NCBI RefSeq assembly: GCF_004794465.1
Contig: NZ_SSDJ01000120.1
Coordinates: 1-39,859, forward strand
DNA from: Microbacterium sp. K24
GTDB lineage: Bacteria > Actinomycetota > Actinomycetes > Actinomycetales > Microbacteriaceae
Direction: 5' to 3'
Length of the DNA stretch: 39,859 nt
Position numbers and translations under genes: made by a program
Shown: positions 1 to 8,299 of the stretch, piece by piece
How positions within the stretch are numbered: the first letter of the stretch is position 1
How the letters are laid out: each line of letters begins with the position of its first letter
The notes under the pieces: model-generated
What the model was told of the DNA's origin: nothing
The model's input: only the letters and a program-made list of their open reading frames with translations
Databases searched by the model: none

Positions 1-745
1 CGGCGAGGGAGCTAGTCCCGACGAGGCGGTTGACGCCCGCGATCGCGGCGACGAATGCGGATGCCGGTGCCGCCAGCACGTCGCGCACCGGCCCGCTCTG
101 CGTCACTCGACCGGACTCCACCACGATCAGGCGCTCGGCCAGCGCGACGGCATCCGCCGCATCATGCGTCACGGCGATCGTCGTGGTGCCGGTCAGCTGC
201 TCGCGCAGCATCTGCCGGATCTCCCCCGCGGTCGCCGGGTCCAAGGCGACCAGCGGCTCGTCGAGCAGCACGGCTCGTGGGGAGGCGGCGAGCGCGCGCG
301 CCACCGCGACGCGCTGCCCCTCGCCGCCGGAGAGCTCGCGCGGCATCCGATCCCCCGCCCCCGGAAGCCCGACGCGGACGAGCCATTCATCGGCGGAATC
401 GCGGGCTGCGCGGGCGTCGACCCCTCCCGCCCGAGGACCGAAGGCCACGTTCTCGCGCACGGAGAGATGCGGGAAGAGCCGGGCATCCTGTCCGAGCAGC
501 ACGACGCCGCGACTCATCGGCTCGGTGCGGAGGCGGGGCGCTGCGACCCGATCGACGACGCGGCCGCCGATGGATATCTCCCCGTCGGTCAGCGGCTCGA
601 GGCCCGCGAGCGCCTGGAGCAGGGTGGACTTGCCCGCACCGCTCGGACCCATCACGGCGACGGTCTCACCGGGCGCGACGTCGAGGGCCACGTCGACCGC
701 GAAGTGCTCGCGGGCGACGACGACGTGCGCGCGCAGCCCGCTCAT
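1..745 (-). CDS. modC: Molybdate ABC transporter ATP-binding protein ModC (3' end outside window)
   Basis: Cytoplasmic ATPase that powers molybdate import through ModB. About 248 residues are visible and the C-terminus lies beyond base 1. Read on the minus strand it shows Walker A GPSGAGKS near residues 33-40, a signature motif LSGGEGQR, Walker B AVLLDEP and the switch histidine in VTHD, in the usual ABC order. Whether it carries the C-terminal TOBE domain of classical ModC cannot be seen. Its ATG overlaps the stop of modB by 4 bases (ATGA), so translation is coupled. The assignment to molybdate rather than another anion follows from modA, modB and the TOBE-type regulator upstream. Confidence 0.93.
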   Translation of the reverse strand, partial: MSGLRAHVVVAREHFAVDVALDVAPGETVAVMGPSGAGKSTLLQALAGLEPLTDGEISIGGRVVDRVAAPRLRTEPMSRGVVLLGQDARLFPHLSVRENVAFGPRAGGVDARAARDSADEWLVRVGLPGAGDRMPRELSGGEGQRVAVARALAASPRAVLLDEPLVALDPATAGEIRQMLREQLTGTTTIAVTHDAADAVALAERLIVVESGRVTQSGPVRDVLAAPASAFVAAIAGVNRLVGTSSLA

Positions 746-1530
746 CGCGCGGCCCCCGGACGCCAGCCGCGCACGAGAAGCAGCACCGCGATCGCGGTGA
801 CGAGCAGCAGCAGCGAGAGGGCCGCCGCAGCGCCCTGCGAGACCCCGGCGCCGTTGAACGCGGTGTAGATCGCGAGCGGCATGGTCTGGGTGACGCCGGG
901 ACGGTTGCCGGCGAACAGCGCCGTGGCGCCGAACTCTCCGATGGCACGGGCGAAGCAGAGCACGACGCCGGCCACGATCCCGGGCGCGGCGAGCGGCAGC
1001 GTGATGCGGCGCAGGATCGTCCACCGGCTCGCCCCGAGGGCGGCCGCAGTGCGCTCGTAGTCGACACCCGAGGTGCGCACGGCGCCCTCGACCGCGAGCA
1101 CGAGGAACGGGAGAGCCACGAACGTCTGCGCGAGCACGACCGCCGGCGTGCTGAAGGACAGCCCGAGACCGCCGAGCCACCCCGCCCGACCGAACAGGTA
1201 GAGCAGGGCGACGCCCCCGACCATCGGCGGAAGCACGAGGGGAACGGTGACCGCCGCGCGCAGCCCGGCGGCCAGGCGCGGCCCCGAGCGCGCGATGTAC
1301 AGCGCGAGCGGCACGCCGACGATGATGCACAGCACGGTGGCGACGAGCCCGGTACCCAGCGACAGGGCGAGGGCCGAGAGCGCGGCCTCCGACGTCACGT
1401 CGGCGAGGAACGTCGACCACTGCACACGGGCGACGAGCGCCGCGAGCGGAAGGATCAGGAAGATCAGCCCGACCGCGGCGGGAACGGCGAGCGCGCGGGG
1501 CGCGTAACCCTGCGCGCCGCTCGGACTCAT
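742..1530 (-). CDS. modB: Molybdate ABC transporter permease ModB
   Basis: Inner-membrane channel subunit of the molybdate importer, 262 residues. The start at 1530 gives MSPSGAQGYAPRAL followed at once by a hydrophobic helix. A much longer upstream reading in the same frame is only a shadow of modA. The sequence alternates hydrophobic helices (about six) and carries the binding-protein-dependent permease loop around EYERTAAALGASRW-like residues (here DYERTAAALGASRW), which docks onto the ATPase. Its ATG overlaps the modA stop (ATGA) and its own stop overlaps the modC start, giving a tightly coupled modABC arrangement. Tungstate is a possible alternative substrate for this family. Confidence 0.94.
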   Translation of the reverse strand: MSPSGAQGYAPRALAVPAAVGLIFLILPLAALVARVQWSTFLADVTSEAALSALALSLGTGLVATVLCIIVGVPLALYIARSGPRLAAGLRAAVTVPLVLPPMVGGVALLYLFGRAGWLGGLGLSFSTPAVVLAQTFVALPFLVLAVEGAVRTSGVDYERTAAALGASRWTILRRITLPLAAPGIVAGVVLCFARAIGEFGATALFAGNRPGVTQTMPLAIYTAFNGAGVSQGAAAALSLLLLVTAIAVLLLVRGWRPGAAR

Positions 1531-2315
1531 GGCTTTCCGAAGCCGAAGTCCGCGAGGATCTTCTGACCGGCGTCCGACAGGACGAAGGTCACGAACGCCT
1601 CGGCGGCATCCGGATTCGCAGCGTCGGCGAGCGCGGCGATCGGGTAGTGGTTGACGACGTCGTCGGCGCCCTCGGGCACGATCACCTCGATGTCGTCGCG
1701 GCCGATCACATCGGTCGCGTACACGAGCCCGGCGTCGGCCTCTGATGCCGCGACCTTCGTGAGCACGGCGGTCACGTTCTGCTCGAGGCTCGCGGCGTCG
1801 ACCGTCACGCCGGCGGCGGCGAGGAGCTTCGCGGATGCCGCTCCGCAGGGAACCTCGGGGGCGCACAGCACGGTGGTGACATCGGCGAGGTCGGTGAGAG
1901 TCTCCACATCGCCGGGGTTGCCGGCCGGCACCGCGATCACGAGGGTGTTGGACGCGAAGAGCGCGGGGTCGATCGCCGCATCCTCCGCCTTGTCCATGTT
2001 CGCCTCGTCGGCCGAGGCGAACACGTCGGCCGGGGCACCCTCGAGGATCTGCGTGACGAGAGTCGACGACCCGTCGTACACGGGGCTGACCGTCACGTCG
2101 GGATTCTCGGCGGTGAACGCCTCGGCGATCGCGTCGAACGCCCCGGAGAGCGATGCTGCGGCGTAGACGTTGAGGTCACCGCTCAGCGTGCTCTCCGCCG
2201 AGGTCTCCGACGGCGTGGCGGATGGCGTGGACTCGGCGGCACCCGCACAGCTCGTGAGGGCGAGCACAGCGGCGGCGAGCAGCGCGGTGGCGGAAGGGCG
2301 GAACGTGCGGTTCAT
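1527..2315 (-). CDS. modA: Molybdate-binding lipoprotein ModA
   Basis: Extracellular solute-binding protein, 262 residues, that captures molybdate (or tungstate) and delivers it to ModBC. The N-terminus is a lipoprotein signal peptide: MNR, a hydrophobic stretch, then the lipobox LTSC with the cysteine near residue 23, followed by a Ser/Thr/Glu-rich linker. The mature part begins LNVYAAASLSGAFD, the typical ModA phosphate-like anion-binding motif, and later has YDGSSTLVTQ and a VYATD segment expected in the binding cleft. It starts three bases after the stop of the regulator gene and ends overlapping modB, so it is the second gene of the operon. Confidence 0.94.
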   Translation of the reverse strand: MNRTFRPSATALLAAAVLALTSCAGAAESTPSATPSETSAESTLSGDLNVYAAASLSGAFDAIAEAFTAENPDVTVSPVYDGSSTLVTQILEGAPADVFASADEANMDKAEDAAIDPALFASNTLVIAVPAGNPGDVETLTDLADVTTVLCAPEVPCGAASAKLLAAAGVTVDAASLEQNVTAVLTKVAASEADAGLVYATDVIGRDDIEVIVPEGADDVVNHYPIAALADAANPDAAEAFVTFVLSDAGQKILADFGFGKP

Positions 2316-2318
2316 GTG

Positions 2319-2711
2319 TCAGGCCTTCGGGACTTCGACGACGACCTGGGTCGCCTTGACGGACGCGGTGGCGAGAGAGCCGACCTCGAGCTGCAGATCG
2401 CGCGCGGCCTCGGCTGACATCAGTGAGACGACGCGGTACGGACCGGCCTGCAGGTCGACCTGAGCCATGAGCCCTTCGATCTGCACGCGGGTGACGATCC
2501 CGACGAAGCGGTTGCGGGCGCTGGAGAGCACGTCGTCCGAGTTCCGGACCTCTTCCGCGAGAGCGACGGCACGAGCAGCGAGCGCGTCGCCCGGGATCTC
2601 GGCCGGAACGGCATCCGTGACGGGGAGGAGGCCGTGGTCGATCCACCGCCGGACGGTGTCGTCGCTCACTCCGAGGAGCTGCGCCGCGCGTGCGATCCGA
2701 TAGGTCTGCAT
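2319..2711 (-). CDS. Helix-turn-helix plus TOBE-domain molybdate-responsive regulator
   Basis: 130-residue protein. Residues about 4-30 form a MerR/excisionase-type helix-turn-helix (RIARAAQLLGVSDDTVRRW). Residues about 63-128 match a TOBE/molbindin domain (begins RNRFVGIVTRVQIEG), which binds molybdate. I infer that it senses intracellular molybdate and controls its own operon. It is the first gene of regulator-modABC. The start at 2711 is chosen because the HTH begins directly after it and because a -10-like TACGTT ends six bases upstream, predicting a leaderless mRNA. An upstream ATG at 2786 would add 25 unlikely residues. Two matching palindromes lie in the promoter. The architecture resembles the TOBE part of ModE but with a different DNA-binding domain. 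Confidence 0.85.
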   Translation of the reverse strand: MQTYRIARAAQLLGVSDDTVRRWIDHGLLPVTDAVPAEIPGDALAARAVALAEEVRNSDDVLSSARNRFVGIVTRVQIEGLMAQVDLQAGPYRVVSLMSAEAARDLQLEVGSLATASVKATQVVVEVPKA

Positions 2712-2717
2712 GGTTCG

Positions 2718-2766
2718 AACGTACCGCAGATGCGGATCCGATGGAAAAGATATTCCGCATATGCGA
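2718..2766 (-). promoter_or_regulatory. Promoter and paired palindromic operators of the mod operon
   Basis: Two related palindromes face the regulator start: CCGCAGATGCGG at 2724-2735 and CCGCATATGCGA at 2755-2766, the latter with a perfect CGCATATGCG core. Their centres are 31 bases apart, close to three helical turns. The first abuts the predicted -10 (TACGTT on the minus strand, 2718-2723), a position suited to repression. The likely binder is the adjacent HTH-TOBE protein; this is inferred, not shown. Confidence 0.6.
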
Positions 2767-2878
2767 AGCGACAGGACCGCGATCACGACCGCCTGTCCCC
2801 CGAATGGCCGATACCGCGGAGGACAGATGTCGGCGAAGATGGGCAGTTCCGGGGATTTCGAGCGACAGGCGGAGCGCA

Positions 2879-4267
2879 GTGACGAGCGATACGACCACGC
2901 CGCCGGATCCAGCGGCGGACGGGCTGTCGGAGTTCGCGGAGCTGATGACCCAGGAGCAGGAGTTCGTCTCCGCCCGCGACCGGATCGATCCGCTGCTGCG
3001 CAGAAGACGCCGACGCCGGGGCCTGATCATCGCCGCCATCTGCGTCGTCGTGCTGCTGGCTGCGACCGGAGGCTACATCGGATGGGCCCTCACTGCTCCG
3101 GTGAATCCGCCGGCGGTGACCACCCGGACGCCCTCAGCTCCGGCCGTCGAGACCGCCGCCTTGGGCGCTCCGCCCGTCGCCGCCTCGGCGATCAGCGTCA
3201 CCGGCGCCGACGCCTACCTGGGGGCGGCGGCGAGCGGGATCTGGGGATCGAGCGGGACGGGCGAGGCCCTCCCCATCGCGAGCATCACGAAGCTCATCAC
3301 CGCTCTCGTCATCCTCGACGCCGTTCCGCTCGCCTCCGCCGACGACCCCGGACCGACGATCACCTTCACCAAGGCCGACCACGACCTCTACGACCGCTAC
3401 TACGTGCAGGGCGCGACCATCGCCCCCATGCCGACGGGCACCTCGATGTCGCTGCACGACGCCCTCGCCGCCATGCTGATCCCCTCGGCGAGCAACTACG
3501 CCGAGGCGCTGTCGTCGCACATCTTCGGGTCGCAGAACGCGTTCCTCGGCGCGACGCGCGACTGGCTCGCAGCGCACGGCTTGACCGGCACCACGATCAC
3601 CGAGACCACCGGCATCAGTCCTCGCAACACGAGCACGCCGACGGACCTCCTGGTGGTCGCCAAGCTCGCCGCCGCGCATCCCGCGATCGCGCAGATCGTG
3701 GCGACCCCGTCGATCTCGCTCCCCGGCGCCGGACAGCTCTACAACACCAACGGCCTCCTCGGAACCTCGGGGGTCACCGGGTTGAAGACCGGCACCCTGG
3801 GCGAGGGCACGTACAGCCTGCTGTACACGGCGACGCTCGACGTCGGCGCCGCCGATCCGCTCGCTGTGACCGGCGTGCTGCTCGGAGGAGCGTCGCGCGA
3901 CTCGGTGAACGCCGCCGTGATCGCCACCCTGGACGACATCCGCGCCGGATTCCATCAGGTGCCCGTCTCGGAATCCGGCCAGGAGATCGGCACCGTCACG
4001 ACACCGTGGGGTGATACCGCCCAACTCGTCATCGGCGAGGCCGTCTCGATCTTCACCTGGTCGGATACGCCGATCGTCGTCACGACGGACATCGAGACCC
4101 CGCCGATCTACCAGGACGGCACGGACGTCGGGAGCATCACGTGGACCGCCGGCCCGAACACGGTCACCGCTGCGGTGAAGATCGTGGGGAACATCGACCC
4201 GCCGACCGAATGGTGGCGCCTCACCCACCCGGCCGAGCTGGGTGCGATGACGGACGCCCGGGGCTAG
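2879..4267 (+). CDS. Membrane-anchored D-alanyl-D-alanine carboxypeptidase (peptidase S11 family)
   Basis: Trims the terminal D-Ala from peptidoglycan stem peptides at the cell surface. 462 residues from GTG 2879, chosen for GGAG at 2871-2874; the frame is open further upstream but not protein-like. A basic Arg-rich stretch (residues 41-47) precedes a single membrane helix (about 48-70), followed by a Pro/Thr/Ala linker and the penicillin-binding fold. The SxxK motif is SITK (Ser135, Lys138) and the KTG motif sits in GLKTGTLGEG. The second motif reads SASN where family members usually show SxN, a mild variation. It is divergent from the mod operon and convergent with the MFS gene. The role in wall maturation is from family knowledge. 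Confidence 0.88.
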   Translation: MTSDTTTPPDPAADGLSEFAELMTQEQEFVSARDRIDPLLRRRRRRRGLIIAAICVVVLLAATGGYIGWALTAPVNPPAVTTRTPSAPAVETAALGAPPVAASAISVTGADAYLGAAASGIWGSSGTGEALPIASITKLITALVILDAVPLASADDPGPTITFTKADHDLYDRYYVQGATIAPMPTGTSMSLHDALAAMLIPSASNYAEALSSHIFGSQNAFLGATRDWLAAHGLTGTTITETTGISPRNTSTPTDLLVVAKLAAAHPAIAQIVATPSISLPGAGQLYNTNGLLGTSGVTGLKTGTLGEGTYSLLYTATLDVGAADPLAVTGVLLGGASRDSVNAAVIATLDDIRAGFHQVPVSESGQEIGTVTTPWGDTAQLVIGEAVSIFTWSDTPIVVTTDIETPPIYQDGTDVGSITWTAGPNTVTAAVKIVGNIDPPTEWWRLTHPAELGAMTDARG

Positions 4268-4274
4268 ATCGCGG

Positions 4275-5546
4275 TCAGACGGCCAGATCGTCGAGATGAC
4301 GGATGCCGCGAAGCGGTGACAGACAGACCCAGAGCACCGTGAGCAGGCAGAGGATCGCACCGACGGCGATGCCCAGACGCGGTCCGAGCGCGTCGCCGAC
4401 GAACCCGCCGGCCAGCGCTCCGAGCGGGATCGTGCCGTAGGTGATCGTGCGCATCGTCGCATTCACCCGCCCGAGCAGGTGGTCGGGCGTGCGGAGCTGG
4501 CGGATCGTGATGAGGAACACGTTCGAGATCGCCGTGCCGGCGCCGTTCGCCGCCATGATCACCGCGAGCGCGGCGATCATGAGGGCCGGGGGCCAGGCGG
4601 CGTCGACGACGGGGATCAGGAGCAGTGCGCCGCACTCGACGGCGGCGCAGAGCACGAGGATCGTCCCCGTGCGCAGACGCGTCGCCAGCCGTGACGCCAC
4701 CGCCGCGCCCGCGAGCGCTCCGGCCGCGCCGATCGAGAACACGATCCCGATCTGTCCGGCCTCCAGCCCGAGCCCATGCACGGCGTAGATCATCAGCAGG
4801 ATGACCACCCATTGGGCGAAGGGGTTGTAGAGCGCGGAGAATCCGACGTTCGCGCGGAGGTAGGGATCGCGCGTCACGTGGCGCACCCCCTGGCGCAGCT
4901 CGACGAGGAAATGCCGTCTCGTGGTCACCGGGGCGGGTTCTTCGGCACGCATCATCAGGAGCGCTGCTGCCGAGACGAGGTAGGCGGCGGCGTTCACGAT
5001 CAAGGTCGCCGTCGTGCCGAGGAGCTGCAGGATCAGACCGCCGAGGCCCAGCCCTCCGATCTCGCCCGCCGCGACGGTCGCCTGGATCTTCGCGTTGGCG
5101 GAACCGAGAGCATCGCGCGGAACCAGGGACGGGATGGCGGACTGATAGCCGACTTCGTAGATGACCGTCAGCGCACCGAGCACGACGACGGCGACGAGCA
5201 GCAGCGGGAACGCGAGCGCGTTCAGCGCGGCCGCGACGACGAGACCGACGATGAGCAGTCCGCGGCCGGTCTCGGAGAGAACCAGCAGCCGCCGTCGGCG
5301 GTACCGGTCGATGATCACCCCGAGCGGAAGCGCCAGCACCAGGAAGGGAACCCATTGCGCGGCGCTGAGCATGCCGAGCTCGGTGGCCGTCACGTGAAGG
5401 ACCGAGACCGCGATCAGGGGGATCGCGAACTCCTTCAGCTGGTCACCCATCATCGACGACCCCTGAGCGAACCAGAACACGCGGAAGTCCCGTCGCCACT
5501 CCGTCGGCGAAGGATCCCGTTCCTTAATGGGCCACGGCTGATTCAT
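4275..5546 (-). CDS. MFS transporter (EntS/DHA3-like exporter)
   Basis: Twelve-helix major facilitator of 423 residues. The N-terminal region has the MFS_3-type opening RDFRVFWFAQGSSMMGDQL, and the loop between helices 2 and 3 reads GVIIDRYRRRRLL, matching the GxxxDRxxRR motif A. Relatives export siderophores or macrolides; the substrate here cannot be told from sequence. It is divergent from the CGNR zinc-finger gene at 5605 with only 58 bases between them, so that protein may control it. The stop lies 8 bases from the carboxypeptidase stop (convergent). The start ATG lies inside a CATGC-N6-GCATG inverted repeat. Confidence 0.87.
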   Translation of the reverse strand: MNQPWPIKERDPSPTEWRRDFRVFWFAQGSSMMGDQLKEFAIPLIAVSVLHVTATELGMLSAAQWVPFLVLALPLGVIIDRYRRRRLLVLSETGRGLLIVGLVVAAALNALAFPLLLVAVVVLGALTVIYEVGYQSAIPSLVPRDALGSANAKIQATVAAGEIGGLGLGGLILQLLGTTATLIVNAAAYLVSAAALLMMRAEEPAPVTTRRHFLVELRQGVRHVTRDPYLRANVGFSALYNPFAQWVVILLMIYAVHGLGLEAGQIGIVFSIGAAGALAGAAVASRLATRLRTGTILVLCAAVECGALLLIPVVDAAWPPALMIAALAVIMAANGAGTAISNVFLITIRQLRTPDHLLGRVNATMRTITYGTIPLGALAGGFVGDALGPRLGIAVGAILCLLTVLWVCLSPLRGIRHLDDLAV

Positions 5547-5598
5547 GCATTAGAGCATGACAGACCTAATGGACGAAGTAAAGATTGCGCGTTAGAAT
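5544..5598. promoter_or_regulatory. Divergent promoter region with overlapping inverted repeats
   Basis: Between the MFS gene and the CGNR gene. For the plus strand, -35 TGGACG (5570-5575), a 17-base spacer and -10 TAGAAT (5593-5598) end six bases before ATG 5605, predicting a leaderless transcript. Inverted repeats are CATGC/GCATG (5544-5548 and 5555-5559) and CATTAG/CTAATG (5548-5553 and 5566-5571). The latter arm overlaps the -35 box and could be an operator for the CGNR protein; this is inferred. Confidence 0.5.
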
Positions 5599-5604
5599 CC
5601 GACC

Positions 5605-6216
5605 ATGGCCGAAGAGACGCGACGTCGTGCGGAGTTCTCCCGCATCGGGGGCCACCCGGTGCTGGATCTGATCAACACCGTGCAGTGGCGGCTCTCCGAA
5701 TCGCGGCGCGGAGACGACCTGCACGAGGACGACGATGTCATCCGATGGGCGCAGCAGAGCGAGCTGATCACCGACGGCGAGGCAGGCGGACTCAGGAAGC
5801 TGGCTGCGCATTCGCCGGCAGCGGCGTCAGAAGAGCTCGCGCGCGTCCGGGGCCTCCGTGAGGCGGTCTACGACGTCCTGTTCACGAACGCAGACCCGCG
5901 CGTCGTCCTCGAGGAGTACCGCGACGCGATCGCGGACGCCGACCTGGCACGCCATGAGGACGAGTGGGGATGGGACCTCCCCGTGGACCTCGCGCTCCCT
6001 CGTCGCCGCATCGCGCTCTCCGCTCTCGACCTGCTGACTCGCGCCTCCCTCGCCGAACTCGGGCAGTGCCAGGATGCCGAGTGCGGGTGGGTCTTCCTCG
6101 ACACCTCCGCGCGGAAGGATCGTCGGTGGTGCGTGTCGAGCGATTGCGGCAACCGCAACCGGGTGCGGGAGTACTACGCGCGGGAGCGACGGCTCCGCAG
6201 CGCGAAGCAGAGCTGA
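5605..6216 (+). CDS. CGNR zinc-finger / ABATE-domain protein, putative regulator
   Basis: 203 residues. The N-terminal part (GGHPVLDLINTVQWR) is the ABATE domain of proteins described as putative stress-induced transcription regulators. The C-terminal part is a CGNR zinc finger with Cys155, Cys160, Cys176 and Cys181, the last within CGNRNRVREYYAR. DNA binding is inferred from this finger and the basic segment after it; few members have been tested. It is transcribed away from the MFS exporter and a regulator-exporter pair is a common arrangement for this family. The start is fixed by a -10 box six bases upstream and the absence of any ribosome-binding site. Confidence 0.86.
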   Translation: MAEETRRRAEFSRIGGHPVLDLINTVQWRLSESRRGDDLHEDDDVIRWAQQSELITDGEAGGLRKLAAHSPAAASEELARVRGLREAVYDVLFTNADPRVVLEEYRDAIADADLARHEDEWGWDLPVDLALPRRRIALSALDLLTRASLAELGQCQDAECGWVFLDTSARKDRRWCVSSDCGNRNRVREYYARERRLRSAKQS

Positions 6217-6228
6217 ACGGCCACCCCG

Positions 6229-6810
6229 TCAGAGATCTCGCACCGCGATGCCCGGATAGTCGACGATGAGCCCGGCCGCGTCGTAGCCCAGGTCGCAGAC
6301 GAACGCGAACGCGGGTGACTCGTAGTGGAACGTCAGTCCCCCGGGGGAGCGGTTCACGAGCGAGTACGTCTGGTCGAGGCGCTCGACCCGCAGATCATCC
6401 GCGCGCACGAACGCTGATGACACCTCGAAGACCTCCCCCTCCACGAAGTCGAGCCGGTGGATCGGGAACGTGTTGGTGACCGCCGACGATTCGAAGTCGA
6501 CATCGGCGCAGCCGTCGAGATCGGGCCTCGGCGCGCCGTCGACCGTCCACCGATCTTCCGCATCGCGGGTCAGCGCGACCGCGCGGCCACCGGCGGCAGC
6601 GAGCGTGCTCGCGTGCACGGCGACCGTCCGCCACGCGGCATCCAGCGTCACGTCGTAACCGACCGACCAGAGTGCGGACTCCTCGTTCGCGGTGGTGTGG
6701 CCGACGAGACGATGGCCGTCGCCCGCCGGTCGGAAGAACACCACCTCGAACCCCGACCTGGCACCCCGATGGGTCCAGCTCGCCTCCGTCGGCACCGGTG
6801 AGAGCTTCAC
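6229..6810 (-). CDS. Putative glycolipid-binding family protein
   Basis: 193 residues. The pattern of W-x-HR near the start (SWTHRGARSGFE), the central GCADVDFESSAVTNTFPIHR and the C-terminal LGYDAAGLIVDYPG match the family named putative glycolipid-binding (formerly DUF1089), a beta-rich single-domain protein without signal peptide. No enzymatic role is established. The GTG start overlaps the stop of the reductase gene upstream by 4 bases (GTGA), so the two are co-translated. What links them functionally is unknown. Confidence 0.75.
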   Translation of the reverse strand: MKLSPVPTEASWTHRGARSGFEVVFFRPAGDGHRLVGHTTANEESALWSVGYDVTLDAAWRTVAVHASTLAAAGGRAVALTRDAEDRWTVDGAPRPDLDGCADVDFESSAVTNTFPIHRLDFVEGEVFEVSSAFVRADDLRVERLDQTYSLVNRSPGGLTFHYESPAFAFVCDLGYDAAGLIVDYPGIAVRDL

Positions 6811-7397
6811 GAGCGGCGGTACTCCGCGACGATCGCGCCCTTCCGGGTGACCACGGATCGGGTGAGCGTCAACGTCGCGGGAACGGTGCCGTCGGTGAAC
6901 AGGCGCTTTCCGGCGCCGACGGTCACCGGCAGGATCGTGAGGATGTACCCGTCGATCAGGTCGGCCTCCTGAAGGCTGTGCAGCAGGGTCGCGCTGCCGA
7001 GCATCACCAGCTCCCCGTCTCCGGCCGCCTTGAGGCGCGCGATCGTGTCGACCGCCTCACCGGGAAGGAGCTCGCTGTTCGGATGGGGCAGATCCGCCTC
7101 GGGATTCCTGCTGGTGACGTATTTGGGAGTCTCGCGCAGCACATCGGTGAACGGGTTGGGCTCGGATGTCGTGAGCCAATGCCCGACGAGATCGAGATAG
7201 GTCCGCCGTCCGAACACCATGCCCTCGGTCGCGCCGCTCCCCGCCATCGCCGCCGCGCCCGCTTCGGGATCGCCCGCCATGTGGTTCGCCGCCCAGCCGC
7301 CGCGATCGAACCCGCCGGAGCTGTCTTCATCCGCTCTGCCGGGAGCCTGCATGACTCCGTCGAGCGAGCTGAACTCCACGGCGATGAGCGTGCGCAT
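6807..7397 (-). CDS. Dihydrofolate reductase family protein (RibD C-terminal-like)
   Basis: 196 residues beginning MRTLIAVEFSSLDGVMQAPG, the hallmark N-terminus of the small RibD-C/DHFR-like reductases that bind NAD(P)H. Further family signatures are VFGRRTYLDLVGHW and a late GSATLLHSLQEADLIDGY segment. The physiological substrate of these stand-alone proteins is generally unknown and it should not be read as true folate DHFR. The start at 7397 follows a GGGAG site about 12 bases upstream; an in-frame extension to 7538 would be unlike the family. It is divergent from the molybdopterin genes and coupled to the downstream glycolipid-binding-family gene. Confidence 0.85.
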   Translation of the reverse strand: MRTLIAVEFSSLDGVMQAPGRADEDSSGGFDRGGWAANHMAGDPEAGAAAMAGSGATEGMVFGRRTYLDLVGHWLTTSEPNPFTDVLRETPKYVTSRNPEADLPHPNSELLPGEAVDTIARLKAAGDGELVMLGSATLLHSLQEADLIDGYILTILPVTVGAGKRLFTDGTVPATLTLTRSVVTRKGAIVAEYRRS

Positions 7398-7513
7398 ATC
7401 GGCATCCGTCTCCCGGGCGTCGGCGGCCCGTTCGGCGCCCACCATACTCGCCGCATGCCGGACTGCGACAGGCTCCCTCGTGCGATGCCCGCGTCGAGGC
7501 ATACCCTGAAGCC

Positions 7514-8299
7514 ATGGATCCTCTCGTCGCCCCCGCACCTGCTCTGGAGCCGACCGAACTCGTCCGCACCGCTCGGCACGCCGTGCTCACCGGTATCGGC
7601 GAAGAGGGGCAGCGCCGCCTCAACGCCGCCCGCGTCACCGTCGTCGGCGCCGGCGGCCTCGGCTCACCGGTGCTTCTCGCGCTCGCGGCGGCCGGCATCG
7701 GAGCGCTCACGGTGATCGACGACGACGTCGTGGAACTGACGAATCTGCAGCGTCAGCTCGCCCACCGCGTCGAAGACATCGGCACGAAGAAGACCGCCTC
7801 CGCCGAGCGCGCGATCACGGCGCTCGCGCCGCAGACCGCGGTCGTGCAACGGCCCGAGCGCCTCGATGCCGCGAATGCCGAACGCCTGCTCGCGGGGGCC
7901 GATGTCGTGGTCGACACGAGCGACTCGTTCGAGACCCGCCGCGAGGTCGCCGCCGCCGCCGAGGCTCTCGGGCTTCCGCTGGTGTGGGGCGCCGTGCAGG
8001 AGTGGCACGCGCAGGCCACGGTCTTCTGGTCGCGTCCGCCCCAGGGCGAGCCCGTGGTGCTGGCCGACCTCTTCCCGCCCGGGACCGAGGGCGAACCTCC
8101 CAGCTGCGCGCAGGTCGGCGTGCTCGGCGCCCTGTGCGTGCAGGTCGGCGGAGTGCTCGCCGGCGAGGTCATCAAGCTCGTCACCGGCGCCGGTGAACCG
8201 CTGCTCGGCCGCCTCGCCATGATCGATGCGCTCACCGCTCGCCAGTACGAGATCGCGATCCGTCCGGCGTCCGCTGTCGCCCAGGCGGTGTCCGCATGA
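7514..8299 (+). CDS. moeB: ThiF/MoeB-type adenylyltransferase of molybdopterin synthesis
   Basis: Expected to adenylate the C-terminal glycine of MoaD before sulfur transfer. 261 residues. It has the nucleotide-binding GAGGLGSPVLLALAAAGIG, the DDDVVELTNLQRQ segment, TKKTASA, DTSDSFETR and a cysteine in PPSCAQVGVLG aligned with the conserved Cys of E1-like enzymes. The two CxxC pairs that hold structural zinc in E. coli MoeB are absent: the first site reads VVLADLFP and the C-terminus ends without cysteines. There is no rhodanese domain. It is first in an operon in which every junction is an ATGA overlap. A -10-like TACCCT (7502-7507) ends six bases before the ATG, predicting a leaderless mRNA. 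Confidence 0.85.
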   Translation: MDPLVAPAPALEPTELVRTARHAVLTGIGEEGQRRLNAARVTVVGAGGLGSPVLLALAAAGIGALTVIDDDVVELTNLQRQLAHRVEDIGTKKTASAERAITALAPQTAVVQRPERLDAANAERLLAGADVVVDTSDSFETRREVAAAAEALGLPLVWGAVQEWHAQATVFWSRPPQGEPVVLADLFPPGTEGEPPSCAQVGVLGALCVQVGGVLAGEVIKLVTGAGEPLLGRLAMIDALTARQYEIAIRPASAVAQAVSA

